A DNA stretch of 64,000 nucleotides. Source: Vicinamibacterales bacterium. GTDB lineage: Bacteria; Acidobacteriota; Vicinamibacteria; Vicinamibacterales; JAMQPK01. Shown one piece after another: positions 16,143 to 22,533 of this stretch. The DNA is taken from NCBI GenBank assembly GCA_023717525.1, contig JAMQPK010000099.1, positions 17,844-81,843 of the forward strand, given 5' to 3'. The notes beneath the pieces were generated by a model that saw only the letters and a list, made by a program, of their open reading frames with translations, had not been told where the DNA came from and ran no database searches. Positions within the stretch are counted from its first letter, which is position 1. Every line of letters begins with the position of its first letter. The position numbers and the translations under genes are program-made.

Positions 16143-17546
16143 ATGCAGCAATCGATGTTCAACCTCCGTGTCCCCCTCCCCGAGTCGGGAGAAGTGTTCC
16201 TGATGAACACCTTGACGGACGCGCAGTTGATCGTGCCCCCTGAGATCGCTGGATTGCTCGATCGTCTGACAGACGATCCGCCTTCGATTGAGAGCGAGCG
16301 GCTGAACGAGGACGAGCGTGAAGCGCTCATCACGCTGACCGAGCATGGCTTCATCGTCCCGAATCGCGCGGCCGACACCGAGGCGCTGAACAAGTTCTTC
16401 ACGGACTACCGCGAAGACACCGAGCAGATGCGCGTCACGGTCCTGACGACCCTGCAGTGCAATTTTGCGTGCGACTACTGCTTCCAGGGCGACCACGGCG
16501 ACTACAACAAGCACGCCGACAAGATGTCGCTCGAGGACAGTGCGCGTCTCTCGGCCTGGATCGAAACTCGACTCGATGAGCTGAAACCGAAGCGCCTGAC
16601 GCTGACGTTCTTCGGTGGCGAGCCGCTGCTGAACATGCCGGTCGTGTACGACCAGGCAGAGCGAGCGCTTGCGGCATGCGAGAAGCGTGGCGTGACGCTG
16701 GCGCTTGGCATCATCACCAACGGACTCCTCCTGACCGAAGAAATGGTCGATCGGCTCGTGCCCTACGGGCTGGGCTACGTCAAGGTGACGCTCGACGGCG
16801 ACCGCGACACGCACAACCAGATGCGCCCGCTGCGCGGCGGCCAGGGCACGTTTGACCGGATCGTGGAGAACGTCCGGAAGATCGCCGGCAAGGTCCGCGT
16901 GGCGATTGGCGGGAATTTCGACGCCGACTCGGTGGCGAGCTACCCCGCGTTGCTTGATTTCCTCAAGGAACAGGACTTCGCCGACAAGCTGGCCAAGGTG
17001 GCGTTCAAGCCTGTCGTGCGCGAGCGTCAGGCTCCCAAAAACATCATCCCGCTGACGATCGTCACCGACAAACCGCTGAATGGGACGTGCATGACGGCGG
17101 CCGGTTCTGGCGGATCGAGCATCTGCGACACCTGTCAGTTCGTGGACGAGCAACTCTCGCACTTGCGCGAGGAAACGAAGAAGCGCGGCTTCAAGACGGT
17201 GGACGGCGTCCACATGGGACCGTGCGAAATTCACAAACGGCACGCCTACACGATCGGGCCCAACGGTTCGACGTATGCGTGCCCGGGGTTCACGGGCGAT
17301 CCGATGCTGTCGACGGGCCACATCGACGGCCGCACGGAAAGCTGGCGGATGTCGGCGGCCGAGCGATTCGAACATCTCTCGGCGTGGCACAACTGCGGGG
17401 ATTGCGCGTTCATGCCGGTGTGCGCGGGAGGCTGCTCGGTTGCCTCGCACACCGAGCTTGGTGACATGAATATGCCGACGTGTCACAAGCCGGCTTTTGA
17501 ATCGGCACTCATTTCGCTGGCGCATGACGCGGCCAGCGCATCCTAG
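16143..17546 (+). CDS. Radical SAM/SPASM peptide maturase
   Basis: A 467-residue radical SAM enzyme. Residues 1-95 form an N-terminal region of the type seen in peptide maturases. The 4Fe-4S site is C106-x3-C110-x2-C113 (CNFACDYC), followed by FFGGEPLLN. A C-terminal SPASM domain (about 315-460) carries many cysteines for auxiliary clusters: CMTAAG, ICDTC, GPCEIHKRH, YACPGF, NCGDCAFMPVCAGGC and a final TCHK. It should reductively cleave SAM and modify a peptide substrate, most likely the 32-residue product encoded 11 bases downstream. ATG 16143 has GGAG only 2 bases upstream and ATG 16155 has it 14 bases upstream, so the start is uncertain by four codons. It is not an obvious PqqE, because the partner lacks the PqqA ExxxY motif. 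Confidence 0.93.
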   Translation: MQQSMFNLRVPLPESGEVFLMNTLTDAQLIVPPEIAGLLDRLTDDPPSIESERLNEDEREALITLTEHGFIVPNRAADTEALNKFFTDYREDTEQMRVTVLTTLQCNFACDYCFQGDHGDYNKHADKMSLEDSARLSAWIETRLDELKPKRLTLTFFGGEPLLNMPVVYDQAERALAACEKRGVTLALGIITNGLLLTEEMVDRLVPYGLGYVKVTLDGDRDTHNQMRPLRGGQGTFDRIVENVRKIAGKVRVAIGGNFDADSVASYPALLDFLKEQDFADKLAKVAFKPVVRERQAPKNIIPLTIVTDKPLNGTCMTAAGSGGSSICDTCQFVDEQLSHLREETKKRGFKTVDGVHMGPCEIHKRHAYTIGPNGSTYACPGFTGDPMLSTGHIDGRTESWRMSAAERFEHLSAWHNCGDCAFMPVCAGGCSVASHTELGDMNMPTCHKPAFESALISLAHDAASAS

Positions 17547-17557
17547 GAGTCGGAATC

Positions 17558-17656
17558 ATGGCAAAGATCAAGGTCATCAAGTCAGGTAAGGAAACCGCGA
17601 AGCCACAGAACTACTGCCCGTGGGTTGTAGAGTCCGACGACGCTAAACAGAAGTAG
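17558..17656 (+). CDS. Putative RiPP precursor peptide, 32 residues
   Basis: The frame starts at ATG 17558, 8 bases after a strong AGGAG (17545-17549) and 11 bases after the maturase stop, and ends at TAG 17654-17656. The product has a Lys-rich N-terminal half (MAKIKVIKSGKETAK, leader-like), then PQNYCPWVVE with one Cys (C20) flanked by Tyr19, Pro21 and Trp22, then an acidic-to-basic tail SDDAKQK. Size, position and composition fit a substrate of the adjacent radical SAM/SPASM enzyme. Residues around Tyr19-Cys20-Pro21-Trp22 are the obvious candidates for cross-linking, but the chemistry cannot be read from sequence. I do not recognise the family. It is not PqqA, mycofactocin or a six-Cys (SCIFF) peptide. 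Confidence 0.75.
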   Translation: MAKIKVIKSGKETAKPQNYCPWVVESDDAKQK

Positions 17657-17788
17657 GGCCTAAACATCTGGCGGCCTTGCGCCGAAAAGCGTATCGACCG
17701 CCAGGAGTATGATCCAGGTTTCGGCGGTGGCATGGAGCGTCGCTCCCCCGCCGCCGAACCGTTGCTCCCCCGGTCGAGGGAGCCCCCG
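17657..17788 (+). other. Spacer between the peptide gene and the binding-protein gene
   Basis: This 132-base spacer holds no convincing gene. An ATG at 17709 opens a 39-codon frame, but its AGGAG is only 1 base away and the product is Pro/Ser-rich without a recognisable feature. GAGGGAG at 17776-17782 serves the downstream lipoprotein. No intrinsic terminator with a T-tract was seen, so transcription probably continues. Confidence 0.4.
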
Positions 17789-19306
17789 ATGCTTGCCGTC
17801 CGGTTACTCGGACTCTTCATCTGCCTGAGCCTGCCGGCATGCTCTCATCCGCCGGCTGCCTCGGCTCGTTCTTCCAGCGACTCCGTCACCCTCACCATCG
17901 GGTTACCGTTCATGAGTGGACGAGACTCACTGAACGGTATTCAGCAGGCAGTTCGGCTCCTCAGCTTTGAGGGACTCGCCCAGATCGAGCCGGAGGGGCG
18001 ACCGCAACCACGACTCGCCCAAGGATGGACCGTATCGCCGGACGGACTGTCGTGGACGTTCCAATTGCGCGACAACGCATTCTTTCATGACGGCAGCCCT
18101 GTGGATTCGACCGCGGTGAAGGCATCGCTGGAGCGGACACTTTCAAGTCCGGCCGTGGCTATGTCGCCAGGGTTGGTGGACATCATCGGCATCGACACCC
18201 CAAAGCCTTATCAGTTGGTCATCAAGCTCAGGAGACGGTCGACGTTTCTGCTCGATGATCTCGTCGTCTCCATCTCCAAGCCGTCACCGGATGGTCCGCC
18301 CGTCGGCACAGGGCCATACGTGACAGACTCGACGACGCCGACTGAAGTCACGATGAAGGCTTTCCCCTCTTACTATCGCGGGGTTCCGAGTGCGGATCGA
18401 ATCGTTTGGAAGTCGTACCCGACTGCTCGCGCATCGTGGGCCTCAATGATGAGAGGCGAGATCGATGTACTGTTCGAGGTGCCTCCAGATGCTTTCGAGT
18501 TCATGAGCAGTGAGGACTCGGTCGAGAAATTCTCATTTCTCAGGAACTACGTTCATGGAGTCGTGTTCAACATGCACCGCCCTATCTTTCGCGACTCGAG
18601 GGTCAGGCGCGCGCTGAACCACGCGGTCAATCGAGTTGCTCTAATCAATCAGGCCTTTGATGGCCACGGTGTTCCCGCAAACACTCCAACGTGGCCCGAT
18701 CACTGGGCATCCGACCGGAATCTGCCGAACTACACCTACGATCCCGCCAGAGCCACTGCTTTGATGGAGGAAGCAGGACTGAAGATCGATGATGACCGCC
18801 CCCCGGCGCGGATGCGTTTCAAATGCATCTTTCCGACCAATCCGGTGTGGGAGCGAATGGCGCTTATGGTCCAGCGCGACTTCTCACAAATAGGCGTCGA
18901 CGTTCAATTCGAGGAACTTCCGCTCGCCGAGTTCAACCGCCGTCGTGTGAACGGAGATTTTGACGCTGTGCTCTCTGAGTTGATCGCTGGAAACTCGGCT
19001 GGCCGCCCTTACGTGTTCTGGCACTCAAGCAGCAAGCAGAATTCGGTAGGCTATCAAAACCCCCAGGTAGACAACGCCTTCGATCGCCTCAGGCAAGCGA
19101 CAGATGATGCCCAAACGAGGGCGGCTTTCCGCGACCTCCAATTGCAGATGCTCGACGATCCTCCTGGCGTTTTTCTTGCGTTCGGTCAACTGACACGCGC
19201 GGTCAGTCGACGCTTCACGGTCACCGTAGTCCCTGGGAACGACATCATCCGCTCGATCAATGAATGGCACCTGGCAGTTCAGGGCGCAGAACGGGATTCG
19301 AATTGA
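17789..19306 (+). CDS. Extracytoplasmic peptide/solute-binding lipoprotein (SBP family 5)
   Basis: A 505-residue family 5 solute-binding protein (OppA/DppA type). It begins MLAVRLLGLFICLSLPACS, a lipoprotein signal peptide with lipobox LPAC. The hallmark FEGLAQIEPEGRPQPRLAQGWTVSPDGLSWTFQLRDNAFFHDG and the FRDSRVRRALNHAVNR segment follow. ATG 17789 is preferred (GAGGGAG 6 bases upstream) over an upstream start that would bury the signal peptide. No ABC permease or ATPase genes are near. Instead it sits between a RiPP precursor and a sensor kinase whose TTG start overlaps its stop (TTGA). The likely role is extracellular ligand capture for signalling, perhaps of the modified peptide. That is inference. 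Confidence 0.88.
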   Translation: MLAVRLLGLFICLSLPACSHPPAASARSSSDSVTLTIGLPFMSGRDSLNGIQQAVRLLSFEGLAQIEPEGRPQPRLAQGWTVSPDGLSWTFQLRDNAFFHDGSPVDSTAVKASLERTLSSPAVAMSPGLVDIIGIDTPKPYQLVIKLRRRSTFLLDDLVVSISKPSPDGPPVGTGPYVTDSTTPTEVTMKAFPSYYRGVPSADRIVWKSYPTARASWASMMRGEIDVLFEVPPDAFEFMSSEDSVEKFSFLRNYVHGVVFNMHRPIFRDSRVRRALNHAVNRVALINQAFDGHGVPANTPTWPDHWASDRNLPNYTYDPARATALMEEAGLKIDDDRPPARMRFKCIFPTNPVWERMALMVQRDFSQIGVDVQFEELPLAEFNRRRVNGDFDAVLSELIAGNSAGRPYVFWHSSSKQNSVGYQNPQVDNAFDRLRQATDDAQTRAAFRDLQLQMLDDPPGVFLAFGQLTRAVSRRFTVTVVPGNDIIRSINEWHLAVQGAERDSN

Positions 19307-21057
19307 AGCGCATCGCCTCGCGCTTCGCCTTGTTGCTCGCAGCAGCGGGAATCCTGCCGCTGGTCTTGTACGGTGCCGTGTCGATCTTCTCCCTGCGCGA
19401 TGCGACACGGCGCTCGGTCATTTCCGGCAACGAAAATGTCGCCAGGCGCGTAGCGGAACAGATCGGCCTCTACGTCCAGACCAACGTCGACATTCTGAAG
19501 TCCGTCGGCGGGAATCTTGAAGAGACGAACCTCGAGCGGTGGCAGCAGGATCGAATTCTGAAAACCGCAGTCCTCGACTTTCCAGAATTCCGCGAAATCA
19601 CCTTGTACGACGCGGCGGGCGGCCAACTCGCTTCCAGCCGGGTCGGGAAATCGGGCGTTCGGTTCCCTCAGTCGGGAACGCCCTTCGGTTCGAACATCAT
19701 CCTGTCGCCCATCGATATCGACAGCGACTTCCTGCCCCGGGCGGTCGTCGGTATCAAGCTGTCCCATGTTGGTCGAAGCTCCGGCTCTCTAGTCGGCGAG
19801 ATCAGCCTCGAAGAAATGTGGCGGATGGTCGATCGCATCAAGGTAGGCGAGCAGGGGTACGCGCTCGTCGTCGCATCCGGGGGAGCGCTGATCGCCCATG
19901 GCAATCCCGACGAGAAGCCGCGAGTGGCGCGGGGCGACAACCTGAAGGATCAGCCGCTCGTTCAGCTTGTGCATGCAGAGCAGAACAAAGGGCCGGTGTC
20001 GCTCGAATTTGCAAGCGATCGCGGAATTCAGATGCTGGGCGTCGCCGCGCCGCTCGAGCCGCTCGGCTGGACGGTGATGGTCGAACAGCCGCGCAGCGAG
20101 GCCTACGCGGTCGCCGATCGCCTGACGCGACAGCTCGTGATGATCATCGGTCTGGCACTGCTCGTCACCGTCACCGTCGGCTACTTCTTCGGCCGATCGT
20201 TCATCCGGCCGATTTTCGAGCTCATGCGCGGAACCGCGGCCGTCGGCGGAGGCCGCCTGACCGAGCGCGTCAAGATCACGTCGAAGGACGAGTTCAAACA
20301 GCTGGGCGACGCGTTCAACAGCATGGCCGACAAGCTCGTCGAGCTGACAGAGGACGTTCGAAAGAAAGAACGACAAGCCATGTTCGGCCGCATGGCCGCC
20401 GGCCTCGTCCACGATCTCTCACATCCGGTGCAGAACATCGGCAACAGCTGCAAGCTGATCGTCCGCGTGTTCGACGATCCGGAGTATCGCCAGACGTTCA
20501 CCCGCACGATCGATCGCGAGATCGACACACTGAAACGCGTGCTCGACGACCTGCGCAATGTCGCACGGCCGGCGCCAGTCGAACGCTTCCCCCTCGACAT
20601 GAACCGGGCCGTGGCCGACATCGTCGAGTCGATGCGCGGCTACGCCGACGAATCGGGCATCGGCCTCGAGTCGAAATTCTCGAGCGAGCCGGTGATTGTC
20701 GAAGGCGATGCGTTTGCGCTCGGCCGCGTCTACCGCAACCTCATTACGAACGCGATTCAGGCCACACAGGCCGGCGGACGCGTGACCGTGGCGACCGCAC
20801 GCGCCGGCGCCATGGTGGAAGTGAGCGTCTCGGACACCGGCTCCGGCATTCCGCAGGAACGCCTGGCTGCCATCTTTGACGACTTCGTCACGACAAAGAA
20901 ACGCGGCCTGGGTCTTGGCCTTGCGATCACCAAACGCATTGTCGAACAACTCGACGGCACGATCGCCGTCTCGAGCGAAATGGGCAAGGGCACGACGTTC
21001 ACGATGCGATTCCCCGTCGCGGCACGGCCGATGGCCGTCGTGGCCGCGGCAGGCTAG
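19303..21057 (+). CDS. Membrane sensor histidine kinase with extracytoplasmic CACHE-like domain
   Basis: A 584-residue kinase. It has a transmembrane helix near residues 8-30, an extracytoplasmic CACHE-type sensor (about 30-275), a second helix (about 283-302), HAMP (FIRPIFELMRGTAAVGGGRLTERV), then the catalytic core: H-box AAGLVHDLSHPVQNIG with H370, N-box LITNAIQA, G1 DTGSGIP and G2 GLGLGLAI. The H-box form is of the NtrB/DctB-like type that usually works with sigma-54 activators. The TTG start at 19303 overlaps the SBP stop (TTGA), so the two are translationally coupled. An ATG at 19264 in the same frame would add 13 residues without a signal character. The probable partner is the regulator at 14419-15807. 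Confidence 0.9.
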   Translation: MKRIASRFALLLAAAGILPLVLYGAVSIFSLRDATRRSVISGNENVARRVAEQIGLYVQTNVDILKSVGGNLEETNLERWQQDRILKTAVLDFPEFREITLYDAAGGQLASSRVGKSGVRFPQSGTPFGSNIILSPIDIDSDFLPRAVVGIKLSHVGRSSGSLVGEISLEEMWRMVDRIKVGEQGYALVVASGGALIAHGNPDEKPRVARGDNLKDQPLVQLVHAEQNKGPVSLEFASDRGIQMLGVAAPLEPLGWTVMVEQPRSEAYAVADRLTRQLVMIIGLALLVTVTVGYFFGRSFIRPIFELMRGTAAVGGGRLTERVKITSKDEFKQLGDAFNSMADKLVELTEDVRKKERQAMFGRMAAGLVHDLSHPVQNIGNSCKLIVRVFDDPEYRQTFTRTIDREIDTLKRVLDDLRNVARPAPVERFPLDMNRAVADIVESMRGYADESGIGLESKFSSEPVIVEGDAFALGRVYRNLITNAIQATQAGGRVTVATARAGAMVEVSVSDTGSGIPQERLAAIFDDFVTTKKRGLGLGLAITKRIVEQLDGTIAVSSEMGKGTTFTMRFPVAARPMAVVAAAG

Positions 21058-21066
21058 AGAGGCACC

Positions 21067-21312
21067 ATGCTCTTCAAGACACTCGTCAAGACGGAAGATC
21101 TCGAGATGGAGGGGCGGGACTACCCGGTCTGCTACTTCGAAGGCACCACAGCCCGAGGCGCCAAGCGCTACAGCGCCGAGCTGGCGCTCGGACCAGGCGA
21201 TCGAATCATTCTTGACGCGGCAACGCTGAGCGATCTGGAACTGCGAGTCGCGCGACTGATGCCCGCGACGCTCCAGAGCCGGATGCTGGCGGCGAAGTCA
21301 CCAGCGGCGTAG
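21067..21312 (+). CDS. Small protein of unknown function
   Basis: An 81-residue protein starting MLFKTLVKTEDLEMEG. It has no signal peptide, membrane helix or Cys pair (single Cys at about residue 22). The middle (AKRYSAELALGPGDRIILDAATLSDLELRVARLMPATLQSR) looks like a small beta-barrel with a terminal helix. The ATG has GAGAGG about 5 bases upstream and lies 9 bases after the histidine kinase stop, so it is the last gene of the RiPP/sensor operon before a terminator-like hairpin. I do not recognise a family and infer no function beyond its operon membership. Confidence 0.7.
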   Translation: MLFKTLVKTEDLEMEGRDYPVCYFEGTTARGAKRYSAELALGPGDRIILDAATLSDLELRVARLMPATLQSRMLAAKSPAA

Positions 21313-21320
21313 GCCGATTC

Positions 21321-21346
21321 GCGGCGCTCCCCGCAAGGAGCGCCGC
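21321..21346. terminator. Strong GC hairpin between convergent genes
   Basis: GCGGCGCTCC and GGAGCGCCGC form a perfect 10-bp stem with the 6-base loop CCGCAA. There is no T-tract on either strand. It lies between the 3' ends of the RiPP/sensor operon and the HU gene and probably works as a bidirectional transcript end or stabiliser. Confidence 0.6.
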
Positions 21347-21367
21347 CCGAAGGCTCAACCGCGCAAA

Positions 21368-21667
21368 CTACTTGCGCGGCAGGACGGCGTCCTTCAGCTG
21401 CTTGGCGATCCTTGCCTTCACGACGGTCTTCGCCGGAATCTTGATCGCTTCGCCAGTCGCCGGGTTGCGTCCCATCCGGGCCTTGCGATGCTGTTTCACC
21501 AGCTTCACCATCCCGGGCAGCACGAATTCACCCGACCTCTTCAATTCCTTCTCGGCCAGCGTCGTCAGCTCGTCAAAGAATTCACGAGCCTGGGTCCGCT
21601 TCACTTCGAACCGTTCTGCGAAGTGCGAGAAGAGTTCCGACTTGCCCATCCTGCGGGCGTCCGCCAT
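21368..21667 (-). CDS. HU-family DNA-binding protein
   Basis: A 99-residue histone-like protein. Its core reads MGKSELFSHFAERFEVKRTQAREFFDELTTLAEKEL, and the beta-arm motif GRNPATGEAIKIPAKTVVKARIAKQLKDAV is the HU/IHF signature that inserts into the minor groove. It bends DNA and compacts the nucleoid as a dimer. The N-terminus begins MADARRMGKSEL: ATG 21667 has AGGGGGA upstream, while an internal ATG at Met7 is a weaker alternative. Some acidobacterial HU proteins assist long-range sigma-54 activation, but a link to the neighbouring operon is speculative. Confidence 0.93.
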   Translation of the reverse strand: MADARRMGKSELFSHFAERFEVKRTQAREFFDELTTLAEKELKRSGEFVLPGMVKLVKQHRKARMGRNPATGEAIKIPAKTVVKARIAKQLKDAVLPRK

Positions 21668-21833
21668 CGGCGTCCCCCTAACGTAGCGCGCGTGGTAAGG
21701 CCGCAGACGCCTGTGCGCGCAGCGGCGTATGCGGATGACGAGACTTTCGAAAAAAACGCCGTACTCTAGCGCGCGCCCTCTGCGGTGTCAATCGAGAAGG
21801 GGCCAGAAACAGCCATTTTCCGGCCGTAGATGC

Positions 21834-21839
21834 TAGAAT
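21834..21839 (+). promoter_or_regulatory. TAGAAT -10-like box, 8 bases before queF
   Basis: TAGAAT, preceded by ATGC, lies eight bases before the queF ATG, and no Shine-Dalgarno sequence is present. The same ATGCTAGAAT string occurs before the amidohydrolase gene at 29308-29317, which supports a shared promoter type giving leaderless transcripts. Confidence 0.45.
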
Positions 21840-21847
21840 TTTTCAAC

Positions 21848-22195
21848 ATGTCAAGCACGACGATCGAGACGTTTCCCAACCCGCAACCCGCCCGCGATTA
21901 CGAGATCGCCATCAGTTGTCCCGAGTTCACGTCGGTGTGCCCGAAAACCGGGATGCCCGACTTCGGTGAGATTCGCATCACCTACGTTCCCGACCAGTTG
22001 TGCGTCGAGCTGAAGGCGCTGAAGTACTACCTGGTCGAGTTTCGGAACAAAGGCATCTACTACGAGAACGTCACCAACCAGATCCTAGACGATCTTGTGG
22101 CCGCGTGCCGACCAAGACGCATGACGGTTGTCGGTGATTTCTCTGTCCGGGGCGGCATCAAGACCGAGGTCACCGTCCGTTACGAGAAGCCGTAA
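21848..22195 (+). CDS. queF: NADPH-dependent 7-cyano-7-deazaguanine reductase
   Basis: A 115-residue type I QueF of the tunnel-fold superfamily that reduces preQ0 to preQ1 in queuosine synthesis. The active-site Cys lies in EFTSVCPKTGMPDFG, which also supplies the catalytic Asp. The QueF motif ELKALKYYLVEFRNKGIYYENVTNQI follows. Length is typical of the unimodular form. I chose ATG 21848 (MSSTTIETF) over a start six codons earlier because the TAGAAT box lies between them. It is followed 14 bases later by an Smr-domain gene and then a helicase/methylase pair. No other queuosine genes are in the window. Confidence 0.94.
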   Translation: MSSTTIETFPNPQPARDYEIAISCPEFTSVCPKTGMPDFGEIRITYVPDQLCVELKALKYYLVEFRNKGIYYENVTNQILDDLVAACRPRRMTVVGDFSVRGGIKTEVTVRYEKP

Positions 22196-22209
22196 CTGGA
22201 ACGTCCACC

Positions 22210-22479
22210 GTGCAAGATAAGGACCCGATTCCTCTCCCGATCGACGGCATCCTGGATCTGCATGCGTTCCAGCCGGCCGACATCCCCTCGGTGGTTGACG
22301 AATACGTCTCTGCGGCCCACGCTGCAGGCATCAGACAGTTGCGCCTCATCCACGGGCGGGGACACGGCGTGCAGCGCGGCATCGTTCAGCAGCTCCTCGA
22401 CAACCACCCTCTCGTCGCCGAGTTCTTCGACGATGCCGACTCCCACCTCGGCGCGACGATTGCTCTCTTGATTCCCTGA
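22210..22479 (+). CDS. Small Smr-domain protein
   Basis: An 89-residue protein consisting of a single Smr domain, as found at the C-terminus of MutS2. ILDLHAFQPADIPSVVDEYVSAAHAAG is the conserved LDLHG-type start and RLIHGRGHGVQRGIVQQLL is the HGxG motif. Stand-alone Smr proteins have nicking nuclease or RNA-binding activity in some bacteria. The start is GTG 22210, with only a weak ribosome-binding site. It sits between queF and the SNF2 helicase on the same strand and could be co-transcribed with either. Confidence 0.88.
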   Translation: MQDKDPIPLPIDGILDLHAFQPADIPSVVDEYVSAAHAAGIRQLRLIHGRGHGVQRGIVQQLLDNHPLVAEFFDDADSHLGATIALLIP

Positions 22480-22533
22480 GCGCGGCCAGGCGCTCGGTTT
22501 TCAGGGGCAACCTTCAAAAGAGCGAGGCGGCTA

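Noticed and set aside
16143..17656. PqqE/PqqA or mycofactocin-type pair
   Set aside because: The peptide has no ExxxY motif (PqqA) and does not end in a mycofactocin-like VY, and no other pqq or mft genes are adjacent. The PQQ dehydrogenase 41 kb away does not make this a PQQ locus.
17709..17828. Second small peptide gene after the RiPP precursor
   Set aside because: The ATG follows AGGAG by one base, the product is low-complexity and Pro/Ser-rich, and it overlaps the start of the lipoprotein out of frame.
17789..19306. ABC peptide importer
   Set aside because: There are no permease or ATP-binding subunit genes within the window near the binding protein.
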